From the NCBI GenBank assembly GCA_000711775.1, contig ARYC01000423.1, positions 1 through 64,000 of the forward strand: a stretch of DNA of 64,000 nt, written 5' to 3'. This document shows, piece after piece, positions 10,770 to 22,689 of the stretch (position 1 is the stretch's first letter; the number at the start of each line of letters is the position of its first letter). The notes beneath the pieces are model-generated. The model was not told the DNA's origin and did not search any database. It saw only the letters and a program-made list of their open reading frames with translations. The translations under genes and the position numbers were made by a program. The stretch is from Oxytricha trifallax (Eukaryota > Ciliophora > Spirotrichea > Sporadotrichida > Oxytrichidae).

Positions 10770-13010
10770 TTTAAAGATCTAAATGAAATTTTTATAAATC
10801 AATTCTATATTTTTCCTCTAAATATAAAGAATACTTAGTTACTTTTCATCAGTTAAGTAGCATTAGCTGCTATTAATTAATTTTATTAATTTAGACTCGT
10901 GATTTATCTAGATCCCTTAAATTAGTTTATTTTTCTTAATTTACTTATAAAAATTTAAGAAATATTTTTAAACTTTTTATCATTGTAGCATTTGTTTTTG
11001 TATTATTTTTTCCACATAGAAATGTAATATTTCAATTATCATATTTATACATTTAGTTATTAGTGTAGTTTTTAATATAGAAACTTAATTAACTAAGCAA
11101 TTTTATTATTAATAGAATTTTTATTTTATTTTTAATCAAATTGTTTTTATGATGGGCTAAAGTTAAATACATCATCATATGGTCAATATATCAACTAATT
11201 ATTCTAAATAATTAATGGAAAAATCATAATTATTAATTTTAAGTATTTCTAATAATTTTCCTTTTAAAAATTTATCTACGAGATATTTTTAATTTATGTA
11301 AATAAACTAGTATTACAATTTAAACATTGAATTCATGGTTATATTTGGTTCTCTTTCTATAAGTGACAATTAAATTTTACATAACTTTCTTTCAATAAAA
11401 CACCCTAGAGATGATATTTTCATATGAATTTAATAGCTTAAATTTATGATAAATTTCAAAAGAAAAGTTTAATGAGAGATATCGGAGTCAATATGACGAA
11501 ATTATTGCTAATCTTAATGAGAAAAGTATATTGGACTGTCACACTAGTTGTAATAATTTATATTATTTATTATGAATGTTGGAACTTTCTGCTACTCTCA
11601 ACACTTAATGGAATATTGGTATCTAACTATAGTGAAAGAGTTCTTAAGCATATCATAGAGAAATTACTAGTCTTTTGTTTTATTAAATGGATCAAGATGC
11701 TGTTTAACCTGCTCTAAAATTTGTAGTTAAGATTAATCAAAAACTCTAAAATTTGCTTAGTCGATCTATTCAACCTTTTATTCACATTATTTTATGTAGT
11801 AAATTTGATTGTTTTAATCATCAATTTATTTATATCATAATTAGATTAGATGTTCATTTGAGTATATCAATGGTATAATATATTACCTCATAGCAGTTTT
11901 AATCAAGTAAATTCCACTTATATTAATATATGTATTGCATTCGTTTGATCCTTACTTATTTTTAATTAATTGCCTATCTTAAATCCACTGCTTTCTTCAC
12001 TTTGCCAAGAGACCCTCCGAGAGTTGCTTGCATTATCTCCACACTTAATGGTACCATCCTTTAAAATTCGCTATTTTTAAAGTATACATAATATATTAAA
12101 GCTTATTTCTAAAATAATTATAGTGTTGTATAGCGTTATTCAATGTTATATTATTAATTATATTCTATTGTTTATTAACATTTTATTATAGTTCTTACAT
12201 TATTCTATAAAGAGAATTTAATGGCCTAATAAACTAGTTTATTCTAACTCCATTTAATACTATTAATTACATTAAATTATAAAATTTTATTATATAATAT
12301 TTAAGTATCCTACTTTATGTTTTTATAAAGATTCAAATGATATTATGAACTAATTATAAATATTTTAATCTTAATTTTGGTATTAAATAATCATCATAAT
12401 TATGATACAAATTGGGGAAAAAAACAAGATAAATTAATATAGAGATAAAAATTACATTTATTATAAAATCATAAAATTAATTACTATAGTCATTTATTTT
12501 AACATAGTGATTGATTCATCATCTTAGATTTAAAAAGAATATAGTCTTATTTTTAAGTTAATAGTATATACTGCAATAAAAAATGCAAATTATAATATTG
12601 TCGTATTTATATACAATAAAAAAATATTTATGAAAATACATATAAAGGATTAACTGATTATTAAAACTATAGTCAAGTAATAAGATTACAATATGTATAT
12701 ACACCTATACCCACTGTTTTAGGTGTGCGGATAATTATCAGCTCCAACTTTAAAAATAATTTATGAAGTTTGATATACATAATTAAATTAAGCTTAATTA
12801 AGCGCGGATATCCTCCTTTCTTATTCTACTATTTAATCTTGACTTCATATGCTTATCATTATGGTCATGCCATTTCATGACCAAGATGACATAGAGGAAA
12901 TCTCAGCATAGTCTCGATTAACTAAAATCGATTTAATCTACTTGGTTTGAAAATTTATCCAGCTATAACCATGACAATGAACACTAAATCATAAAAAATG
13001 CTTAAATAAT
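10770..13010. other. AT-rich spacer, no supported gene
   Basis: Mostly AT-rich. A frame at 11472-11717 (plus) is hydrophobic (KLLLILMRKVYWTVTLVVII) but competes with an equally plausible hydrophilic frame over the same bases, so it is not called. Confidence 0.45.
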
Positions 13011-13256
13011 TTTGTCTACGTGCTAGTCTTCATTAGGACTACAGTGAATGATATTACAAATGACGATGAGCTTATCTTAAGACAAGATATCCACATAAAA
13101 GTTCCTATTTATATAAGAGTGCACAATAATAGAAGCCACACTGTATTCATAAAATAGGATTACCCAGGGCGAACTCGCCTTTAATAGGTTTCAAGCGTCT
13201 AAGAGCTGTAGGATTTGATCTCTAGATTAGTTAACAGACTCGCATGTTCAATGTGA
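13011..13256 (+). CDS. Coding segment, unknown function
   Basis: An uninterrupted frame of 81 codons ending in TGA. It reads FVYVLVFIRTTVNDITNDDE and then LILRQDIHIKVPIYIRVHNN, RSHTVFIKQDYPGRTRL, with strand-like alternation and clear codon periodicity. No family recognised. The opposite strand is also open (reading away from the 5' module at 13468), which lowers confidence. Confidence 0.35.
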
Positions 13257-13467
13257 ACAACAATTCTAAATTTTTCTGAATTGAGGTATACTACAATATT
13301 TAAAAGAAAAAGCTATGTGTAAACATAGACAATTATGATTTATAATATGAAAATTTTAAGTTAATAATTATTGTATTAACATTTAAACTATAACTTATTA
13401 CACTAATCAAAAATGGAAATTTCTCTAATATAGTTTAATCTTCTGCTGCACCAGTGGTCTTACCAGG

Positions 13468-13625
13468 CATGACCACAAAAAAATAAAATTTATAGATATT
13501 CTTTTTGAAACTTACATTTTATGTGAGTGCTGTACTTTCACATACGTCTGATCTATACTAATACTTTTTTAATATATTAATTTTTTTATTAAATTTATCA
13601 ATTTCCTATTATAATTATGAATACT
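13468..13625 (-). promoter_or_regulatory. Conserved 5' gene module, copy 1
   Basis: Reads on the minus strand: an AT-rich block with TAATAGGAAATTGATAAATT, then CAGACGTATG, CACTCACATAAAAT, GTAAGTTTC and finally an ATG at 13470 starting MPGKTTGAAED. It matches copies at 16325 (plus) and 39379 (minus). In the third copy the GTAAGT...ACAG part is a perfect 40-nt intron; here the acceptor AG is lost (TTTGTGG). Copies 1 and 2 face away from each other, about 2.7 kb apart. Confidence 0.6.
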
Positions 13626-14223
13626 ATAGATGTCCGAGAGATCTTGAGGAGTTGCTTTAAGAATGACTATTTTAATATAGAATCATACTAAATTCACTAA
13701 TAATCGCAAAATACTAAGGAAAGAATGGAAAGGTAGTCCAATATGACCAGAGTCTTTAGCTAGGTATTTGAGGCCTAAATCATTTTTCATTTAATTATAA
13801 GCTGCGAATTAATTAATATCATATTCATGTGCAGACCTTGATTTAGTAATCTTACTTGTGGAGGAATTTGATTAGATTTCGGTATAAAGTATGAAGTATT
13901 TACCTTTATAACAAAGAGTTGCATAGTGGTATATCCCCATATGGCAACGGGGCTTCGTTTTTCAACCAGTTAGCGTTTTGAAAAGTAGAGAGGAATCATG
14001 AACTGTCGATTGATTTAAAAGTACTTTTGATAGTCAAAACTAATCTTGACTGCTCCATTACCATCTCTTCGATTTTAATCATTCGCTTATGATTATTGTA
14101 TAATATAATTTCTAGAAGGATTTAATTTCATCATCAGGGATGACTAAAGTCACAAATTATTAGGCATATGAGGGTTATATTTTTTAGTCTTCGTCATTAT
14201 CGCTCTCGGATGTATGGCTTGAT

Positions 14224-14500
14224 TCAAAAACCTTTCTCTGTTAAGTAGGCTAAAAATTTACAAACTGCTTTTCCCTACTTACATTTTTTAATAGTAAGTG
14301 AATTACAATCATAAGCATGTCTGTTTAAATTTCTTTTGTTTGCAAATAGCCTGTGACATCCATTATATTTGTGCTTTGTTTTATTATATTTTTATCGCTT
14401 TTATGATTATTGATTTTGTGCTTTGGTTGAGTTTCCTTTTAAAACAGATTGATTGTTCTATTTAGGAGCTAACTTCAAATTCAGACTCTTATTGCATTAA
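14224..14500 (-). CDS. Degenerate zinc-finger-like segment
   Basis: The minus-strand frame ending in TGA at 14224 contains NGCHRLFANKRNLNRHAYDC followed by a Cys/Lys-rich tail (KKCKQGKAVCKFL). This matches the core of a C2H2/C2HC finger (F, L, H then HxxxC), with the first zinc ligand apparently replaced. Upstream on this strand an amphipathic piece, EIAFQKILEQLNAIRV (14500-14545), lies in another frame. It sits between the two outward-facing 5' modules. Could be the DNA-binding part of a transposon protein; inference only. Confidence 0.35.
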
Positions 14501-15509
14501 GCTGTTCCAAGATCTTTTGGAATGCAATCTCTTCAGCATCTTATATTTAAAGCAATCAAAATCAATCTTTTTAATAAGCATTAAACAAATAATACATTGA
14601 ATTATTAAAATGACCACAATTCAATTTATATTAGTATAGCTTAGTATTAAATTATTCTATCCTGTATTAAATTATTCTAATCATAAATTTAATCAATGAT
14701 AATTAATTATTTGATTTCCAGATTTTTCTTCATTACTCAAATCTTTTGATAATATTTGTGCACTATTGCAAACCCCTGGATCGAGTCACTCAGAAATTAA
14801 GAAAATTAGTATTAATAGAAATTAACTTTTAATTAAAGAAAAATTATTATTCCCAATTATTTACCAAATTTATACAAGTTTGCATAATCTGTTTGATATT
14901 TTATCAATACTAATCATTGATTAATCCCAATTATTGACTATTTAATAATTAATTTGATTTAAATCGGAGACTATAGTCTTGAGTAGAGATTTGTAAAAAG
15001 TGAAGAGCTAGTCTAAAGATTCAATACAAAAGACGATATCTATCGTTGTTTAACCTAATATCGTATTATTTTTCCTTGATAAGAAATTCCTTTATTAATC
15101 AATTTGTTCTCCATAATTCCTTATCAAAGAGAATTGCTTTTTTAAGATAGCTAATTAATGGGCAAAAAAGGGAATTGAAGCTGGGCTAGATTCACAGCAT
15201 ATAAATTCCTTTTTTTCAAGAGCTCACTCTACAAAAATTCGTATCATGATATAATCTCACATGACCTTGTCTCCTAATATTTACTTTCCTTAGGTCAAAT
15301 TTCAAGGCAACTTTCTGAATGAAAATTTTTCTTCTCAATCTTGGGGACTATTAAATGGGACTATATAAAAGGAAATGTGGAACACGTACACAAGGTGTGT
15401 GATAACGAAGGAGGCCAACAGTTAAATCAAATCAGAATAAAGTTTACTCCAGACTAGCTTGAGGATCTTTTCAAGCATCATTTCGTTTCCAGTAAATTAT
15501 TTTAAGACT

Positions 15510-15785
15510 AATTCTTTCAGCGAAACCTGTAAGAACAATATTCTTGATGAAGTAGTGGTCAAGACTAAGCAGGTAGAAGTCCTAGAATAAATCATTTGAA
15601 ATTGCATCAAGATTAATAGGAGTTAGAAGACCACCTTTGTAGTGCCAGGATGAAAAATAAATAAGACTATCACAAAAGAGGAAAAGATTTGCTGAAGGAA
15701 TTATGCAGATAATATTAAATATATCAACACCAGCAAGTCAAATCAAGAAGTGATGATTTAAGTATTAGATTAAAATTAGTCATTT
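15510..15785 (+). CDS. Coding-like segment with three in-frame TGA codons
   Basis: A single frame reads NSFSETCKNNILDEVVVKTK, QVEVLEQII, then after TGA (15597) NCIKINRSQKTTFVVPG, after TGA (15651) KINKTITKEEKIC, and after TGA (15693) RNYADNIKYINTSKSNQEV. No shift occurs between the pieces. Just upstream another frame gives KFTPDQLEDLFKHHFVSSKL. Function unknown. Confidence 0.3.
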
Positions 15786-16324
15786 TCCATTAAGAATTTC
15801 AATTTTATATTAATTCAATTTATTTATTTTAATCGTCTTGCCTACTTGCTCAATCAAACTTCTACTACATATTGCTTCACCCTTGGTCTTAAGATCCCAT
15901 TTAATCTTCTTAGCATTTCTTTTTTGTATATTAACTTAACGGTGTAAAAGTAACTTTAAATTCCGTTGTATTCACTAAAAATATAAGGGTAATCCTCAAG
16001 TCTCTCATGTATTCAAGAGTGATCTTGCTCTGATGTGCTGATAAGATTATCCTTAAATAAAGCTAGTCATTGGTCTAGGTATTTCTATATTGACTCAGTC
16101 AAATAATCAAAAAACTCAGGATTTTTGACTAATTTCTTGTGTGCCTATAATGCAGAAATCCCAATTCGTTGGATATGCCAGCAAGTAAAGCATAAATTGT
16201 GATTTCTGATCTTCGATCCTTGAGATATGGATGAGAATAGGTCTTGGCCCATTATCAACTAAGTTGAGTCAATGGTGAGAATATAGCCTCAACAACAAAG
16301 ATAACTTTTTCATTTTACTCATCT

Positions 16325-16580
16325 CATTTATGATTTATAATAGGAAATTAATTAATTTAATCAAAAACTTAATATATTGAAAGGTATTCTAACTAATCAG
16401 ACGCAGGTGGACCAACAGCACTCACATAAAATGTAAGTTTCAAAAAAGATATATTAAAAGTGTTTTTTAACTGTCCTACCTGGTAGGACCTGGAGTGTCA
16501 GCAGAGACTAGGATGAGGATGAAGATGAAGATGACGAGGAAGAAGAAGATGAAACTGCTTTTAATCATGTTTCAATTTTG
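16325..16580 (+). promoter_or_regulatory. Conserved 5' gene module, copy 2, with acidic tail
   Basis: Inverted copy of the module at 13468-13625: TATAATAGGAAATTAATTAA, CAGACGCAGG, CACTCACATAAAATGTAAGTT, then an intron-like stretch whose acceptor is lost (TTAACTG). The start codon position reads CTA instead of ATG. The following frame gives LPGRTWSVSRD and a run of about 17 Asp/Glu (16503-16552), so the downstream coding part differs from copy 1. Confidence 0.55.
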
Positions 16581-16599
16581 ATAAGTTTAATAAGTATTA

Positions 16600-17600
16600 G
16601 TATTTAGTTTAATAGATTATTTATAAATTTAAAGTTTTCTTATTATAAATTATGATTGATGTAAGTTGTTCTCATCATTATTTTTGATGCAGTAAGTTTA
16701 TCAATTGGAATTTAATTACTTTTCTTTGCATGCTCGATTCTCTCAAACTTGTCCCCCTAACTTTTATACAGTCTTTGCAATGATGAGGGACTAATCCTAG
16801 ATTCTGGGGACTATCTATAAAACATCTGTACTTTCTCATTCAATGAAAGATCAACCGAATGCTGAATAGTGTCTGATCTATTAAGATGCTCTAATTAGCA
16901 AAAACCAATACAGCGAAATCTTTGAGGGGTTGTTGATTTTTATAAGTCGTAGTTTAACAACTAGACGACTTTATTCGTCGTATAGTCCTTGGAAGCTAGC
17001 ATTGAAAATTTAATCTTTAACTTTTTTATCTATAATTCTTTCAATGTGATCCTGAAGCTTTACAATTTTATTGTTAACTTTTAAATAAAGTCTTTGGCTG
17101 TTAAAACATCGATTTTCATGGAATAGGATGAAGATCTTAAAATAAAAGAAATAAAATAAAATGACTAACATGAGGTTATTTATGTTTTAAAGATAGTTTT
17201 TTAACCTAAATTATGAATAGAATAAATTTATACTATTAAATAATGGTTATCTATAATAATAGTTTATTAATTTATAATTGTAAAATCATTTAAATTCTTT
17301 AAATTTTTTAATAATTAGGAATCATAATTATGATTAAAATAATAGAATTGTATTTTAATTAACTTGTAGTTCAGAAATGAAGAGTAGCAAATGCATATTA
17401 AATTGATTATTAAATTTATAAATTAAACAACTACAATTTTAAACTATGATATAAATTTGGGTATGTTTTATTGTTATAACTGTATAAATTATAAAAATTT
17501 ATTTGTTAAATGGATGCGAATTAGATAAATTAATTATTAAGAAAATATCTAAATTTAATGTCAGTAATTACATGCTTTTTCATTGATCAATTGTGAAATA
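16600..17600. other. AT-rich spacer, no supported gene
   Basis: AT-rich, with no frame that stands out on either strand. Confidence 0.5.
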
Positions 17601-17914
17601 AAGCAAATGCTATTTAGAACATATTAAAATCATCATAACTTTCATGCCAATCTTAGACTTTTTCATGCCTTCTTTGCTGCCCAAGCATTTATATCTGGGT
17701 CTTCACTAGGTCTTATTATTTATCAATAGATTATGTACGGTATACAAACAAACTTTAATTTAAATTTAATTTATAATTTACTAACGACTTGTCAATAATG
17801 AGGCACTGATGTTTATCTTAATTGCATATTCCCATTGAAATTAATTACTGAAGCCATTTATTTTACTTTTAGTTACTTTTACTCATATGGCTTAAATCAT
17901 CCCAGATTATAACT

Positions 17915-18112
17915 TTTCAAGATTAAGCGATAAGTGAAGTTTCCTTGAGTGACTTGAAATTACTAGCAGCGATAACTATATTCTTGGGAAACATTTCGTC
18001 AAGCATCTTCTATAATAATTGAATGTTGTAAATGCCGGCAATAATAAACGTATCTATAATTTGCTATAAATTATTTTCATTATTATCACATAACGGCTAC
18101 TAAACTAAAATA
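17915..18112 (-). CDS. Possible ARM-repeat (importin-alpha-like) segment
   Basis: On the minus strand the frame reads PLCDNNENNLQQIIDTFIIA, GIYNIQLLQKMLDEMFPK, NIVIAASNFKSLKETSLIAQ. The N-E-N-N-L-Q-Q-I-I-D-x-x-I-I-x-x-I-Y pattern followed by K-S-L-K-E-T-S resembles the helix 3/helix 1-2 sequence of armadillo repeats. The resemblance is suggestive only. It is divergent from the plus-strand gene starting at 18170, with less than 100 bp between. Confidence 0.35.
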
Positions 18113-18169
18113 ACTAACTGGATATAAATTTTTCCTAATATTAGGCATTCTTAACTTATTTTTGATAAT

Positions 18170-18690
18170 ATGAAGTAAATGCAATTGCTGTTTATTCCAA
18201 TAATTCTAGCAATCTAAGCATAAAATATAGAGAAGAATATGATTGGTTTATCTAACTGGATTGATTTCTAATCTTAAGAATCAATTTCAATGCTAAAAAC
18301 TAACTTCTTAAAGATAGATAGCCAAGTTGCAATTGATAACATCAACTACTATGTTGCCTTAACATCAACTACAAAGTTGCCATGATCTATGCCTCCAAAA
18401 TATACTCAATTTTAATTTCTGCTTTTACAACAATTATCTATTCTTAAGTCTTTGCTAAGAAGGGGTTTTACCTGAACAATAAGCACTTTCTAAGGAAAAA
18501 AAGAAAGTTAGTCATGGCAGAGAAACAGGAAAGACATGTGAAGTAGCGAAAGACCACGTCAGACTTCCTTAAGGCAATCGGTGAACAAGCACGGTGCGGA
18601 ATTTATTCTGTTCAGTATATGGGTTCCTTACTACTGGCCCTTGGATGGATTGAGTTGGATGCCCAAAAATCAAAGCATGGAACTATCTGA
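18170..18690 (+). CDS. Secreted/membrane protein gene containing a micro-IES
   Basis: ATG at 18170 opens with a clear signal peptide (MKQMQLLFIPIILAIQAQ). The frame runs 56 codons to NINY and would then end within 15 codons. Removing the 23 bp between the 13-bp repeats at 18337 and 18360 joins NINY to KVAMIYASKIYSIL, a membrane-type helix, and continues to TGA at 18688, for 165 residues. The later part is basic (HFLRKKRKL) and then contains SLLLALGWIEL. After the TGA the same frame continues as a hydrophobic segment (FIYLPVLIPVLISV), so the stop may not be the true end. No family recognised. Confidence 0.6.
18337..18372 (+). other. Candidate internal eliminated sequence with 13-bp pointer
   Basis: TAACATCAACTAC occurs at 18337-18349 and again at 18360-18372, with ten bases (TATGTTGCCT) between. 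Deleting one repeat plus the insert (23 bp) restores the reading frame of the gene at 18170. This is the geometry of a small hypotrich IES and its pointer. Confidence 0.6.
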
Positions 18691-18899
18691 TTTATCTATC
18701 TGCCTGTTTTAATCCCAGTTTTGATTTCCGTACAGCATTAAATAATAATAATTTTTTTCTTTTAAAAACTCTATAACTTCAGAAAACGAATGCCTCTTTT
18801 ACTCTTGTTGAAATGCAAATATTGGGTACTTAAACAGTAGTTAGATTCACAATATTGATTTAATTGTCTTTTCTAATTATATATTTAATTATTCTAAAA

Positions 18900-20155
18900 A
18901 TAATATTGACATATTTAAAACAATTAATAAATGAAACATTATATAGTAATTATGCTATAATCAGCTGAAAATATGGCTTTAAAAAGTCCCCTCATTATTT
19001 TCTTTTATTTTTCATTTTTATTCTCACATTTAATGATTAATGATTTATTACGCGAGTGTATTTTGTTATGCAATTTATATCAATATTCCTTGCATTCCTA
19101 ATTTAACCTATATTTGTACAATTTAACATATATACTCTCTTAAAATTTAAATGTATTTTGCAGATGTTTTATAAAAAGTGTAAAATAGTCTCTTCACAAT
19201 TGTAAATTAAAAAGATTTAATTAATAGATGTTATTATTAAGAATGAAATAGTATGTATTGAACTGATTTATGGAAAGATTCAAAGAGTAACTTGTGCAAG
19301 TGAACACATATAATTCATGGTTTTAGTAAACTTCAATTATCTGGATTAAATGACAGATCAGTGTTAAATTTCATTTACATTTGAAATAAAAAAAAGTTAA
19401 TTAAGGAATATAGTACTGTTAATTTAAAGAGTTTTCAAATAATCATTAGAATTTCTTTTAATTTTAACAATAAATATATAGCTAAATTTATAAAGTAGGT
19501 CATAAAGCTAATGTCTACTTCTATTTAAACTTCATTTTCAACAATTATATCTATAATATAATCTCAAGTGATGTCACAATCCCCATAAAAATGCTAGTTT
19601 GACTAACCCTTTATGTTGTCTTCTTCATTTTAATTGGCTTCATCCTCATAATTATTAATTGCCTCATTTTCCTAATCTTTGTTATTAAAAATATTTAGAA
19701 AATGACCTTATTTAATTTTAAAGTGAGGACAGTAAGAAATACTGCGATAGCGTAGTCTATTTCATCCATTTACATTTATTATTCTATCAATTTCTTATTC
19801 AATTTTTTAACTATGGTTTCTCTATGAAGAAATTAAGCTCATTTTTCACAATCTACTCATTAATAACCTTTAGTATGGCAACTTTTAGCTTTTAACATTA
19901 TTTTTCATGTTATATTACTCATTTAGAGTTAAATTATATGTGAATATAGTTTGATTTAATTTTATAGGGCAAGAAAACTGTTCTTGCCATCTATTAATAT
20001 CATCATAATTTTTGTTTTATTAATTTCTTCCACAGTTATTCATTTACATCCTCCCCAGATTCGGAAATTATATATATATTTAGTCACAATTTCTGTAAAA
20101 TGAGGAGGACTTTAATAATTCACTTGAATTTTTATTAGTTAATTAAATTCCACAA
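18900..20155. other. AT-rich spacer, no supported gene
   Basis: AT-rich DNA with short coding-like fragments only (for example near 19600) that cannot be extended. Confidence 0.45.
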
Positions 20156-20203
20156 TCATGGAGCTTCATGTTTAAGCGTTCATGGAGCTTCGTGTTTAAG
20201 CGT
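20156..20203 (+). repeat. 24-bp tandem duplication
   Basis: Two head-to-tail copies of a 24-bp unit starting TCATGGAGCTTC (20156-20179 and 20180-20203), differing at one base. Confidence 0.8.
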
Positions 20204-20748
20204 TTTTCAATTTTCATAAGATTTTGACTACTGAAATTTACTTATCAATATTTAATATTTTTTAGTTGTTTAGCAAAAGGAAGTTAGGGAATGACCTTTA
20301 ATAAAATGATTTCATAATTTATTGTAGTTAAGAAAGAACTGAAAACTATATTTCTAGGGGGATTATTTTCGAACTTTGTTGTCAGGAGGAAAAAAGTAAA
20401 GTTAAATTGTTTGTTTGTTTTTAGTAATTGGTTTCCTAATAGTATAAAATATATAACAATTTTTGATTTAGATTATTTTTTATAAAATTAAAATTTTAAG
20501 GGATCGAAATGCCCAACTTCAATAATCATTAAAAAGACATAATAAATAGAGTGGAAGAACACACAAAATCCCCAAGATCGCCTTAAAAGTCATGCACTCT
20601 CAAAATAGACAAAGAGGAATGAAGCTTGATCACAAAAGGTAAACTCTAATTCATCATTAGCCCATAACATAAAATAAACTAATAAATTCTTTCAAACTTA
20701 GGCATTAAATCTCCCTGTTAAGTAGAGAGATGTCACCAACAATTACAA

Positions 20749-21171
20749 TATTGTTAGAATACATTCGAAATTGGAAAATTAATTTAAATTAAATAAATAA
20801 TAAATCAAAATCGTGGCAGGTAAAGTTGGCCAATTTGAACGAACTTGGGCTCATTCGATAGAGAATTTAAAATTAGATGGACTTTACAATTGGCGGTAGT
20901 ATTTTATCTCATCTCTGGAGCGAGACAACTCGAGTTTAATTAAACAACTCTAAATTCATTAAATTATACCATCACATTAAACTCGAGTTGTCTCGCTCCA
21001 GAGATGAGATAAAATAGATAGTAGCGCCAATAACAAAGTCCAGCTAATTTTGAATTCTCTATCGAATGAGCCCAAGTTCGTTCAAATTGGCCAACTTTAA
21101 CTGACACGATTTTGATTTATTATTTATTTAATTTAAATTAATTTCCCAATATCGAATGTATTCCAACAATA
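20749..21171. mobile_element. Foldback (MITE-like) element with TA ends
   Basis: An inverted repeat with arms of about 192 and 196 bp (20749-20940 and 20976-21171) around a 35-bp loop. The ends read TATTGTT(A/G)GAATACATTCG and its complement. The outermost TA on both sides fits a TA target duplication, as made by Tc1/mariner-type transposases. Arms differ at scattered positions, so it is not a recent insertion. No coding capacity. Confidence 0.75.
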
Positions 21172-21569
21172 GTTGCATTTATATACAGTTTTTATAACAG
21201 CACATAAAAACATTTTAGACAGATTAATACGATATCATTAAAATTGTGATTGATAAATATTGTTTGTCAAAATCATTTTTTCAATTTATGTTACTGAGAG
21301 TCATTGATTTCATTAGTGTCATTTGAGGTTTCTAGACTTGAATATTGTTGGATTTTTGTAGAGTAAAATTATAGTAACCTTAAATAAAATTAAGTTATTA
21401 GAAATAAATATATTTAACTTTGATAATTCCTAAAAGAATTATTGATGAATTCATAAATATTCAAAGTTCAAATATTACAAAATTTCTTAATTACTTTAAC
21501 TGTAATGTGTTTTATATTTTATATTTTGTAATTTAAGTTAGAAATTAAATTAATAAGCTTATTAAAAAT

Positions 21570-22425
21570 GGATCATCCTTTCGGAGAATAACGAGGCAGT
21601 TAAATGAAACCTCACTTCAACATAAAATTATTTCCATATCAAATATCCTCAGAAACATTATGGGATAAATGTTTACAGTAAGTATAAAAGCTATTCTTCA
21701 TTAATCTACCACAAATAACTATAAAACAATCATTTAAATCGTTAAATTTTAATTTGGAAATATGGGAGCTGCCTCAAAAGTTGAAGTGTTGTAATTTTAC
21801 ATAGTGAAGCGATAAATCTCTCAACTTTATGAGCACAATTGGGAAGAACTAGACGGTTTGTTCACTTGGCCCATTCTCGATCTTTATTTCATAAATAAGT
21901 GCTGAGACTTCATCTCCAAAAATATATCAGAAGGAGAAGTAGCATACCTAGAGAAGATTTAAAGATGCTAGAAAACTATGAGAATTCATAATATTTTATG
22001 AGAATGGCGAAGATCTCTCTGGCCTTATGACTACTCTTGAACCAGAATTTTTCGTAATTAATTCATCAGTTGCTATGAATGTACAGAAAGGTAATTATTG
22101 AGCCATTTAGCCATTTAGTTTAACTTAATAAACTAAAATAACTTTTTAGTCTATTCAAATAATTATAGTTAAGACATGATCCACAAGAGAAGATTTTTGA
22201 AGAGTGGGGTTTGTACTACAAGCATACTATAACTTGAATGACAATGTATGAGAAAAATTCAAGTGGATCTATGCCCCACTCAAAATAATTTATTTGTCAA
22301 GTGATTTCGATCAGTCAGTTGAAGGTATTCTCATCGAAAAATTAGAGATCTCTCATAAATATAAGTATACAGAGATGTATATAGATTATATCTTAGCAGT
22401 TACTTAAAATTAAATTAATAAAACA
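21570..22425 (+). CDS. Coding pieces of one locus, unknown function
   Basis: ATG at 21569 gives MDHPFGEQRGSQMKPHFNIK and continues to ETLWDKCLQ, followed by GTAAGTATA, which looks like a 5' splice site. Around 21760 the frame MGAASKVEVLQFYIVKRQIS and YEHNWEELDGLFTWPILDLY follows. Further pieces are ENGEDLSGLMTTLEPEFFVI (about 22010) and KWIYAPLKIIYLSSDFDQSV to DYILAVTQN (22255-22410). In-frame TGAs interrupt FINKC/DFISKN and NDNV/EKFKW. Protein-like throughout, family not recognised. Confidence 0.4.
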
Positions 22426-22689
22426 GCAAATACATGACAGTTATGAATGAACAAATTAATCTGTATTGTTTTATTATCTTTTTTTTTAAATGTATTTTTA
22501 TCGATAATCTCTTTTAATTTTAATTTTAAATTATTAAAAGATAATGAAATGCTCTAAATGATAATTAAAAAATAATATCCTCAAAAATCATTAACGAAAA
22601 TCAATGATTCACTTATATTATGAATATAGATGTTGTAAATTATTCTATAAAAAATTAAAATATATTTAAAATTAATTTAAAAATTAAAA

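Noticed and set aside
11472..11717. 81-residue hydrophobic ORF
   Set aside because: A hydrophilic frame over the same bases is equally plausible, and neither shows a composition change against the flanks.
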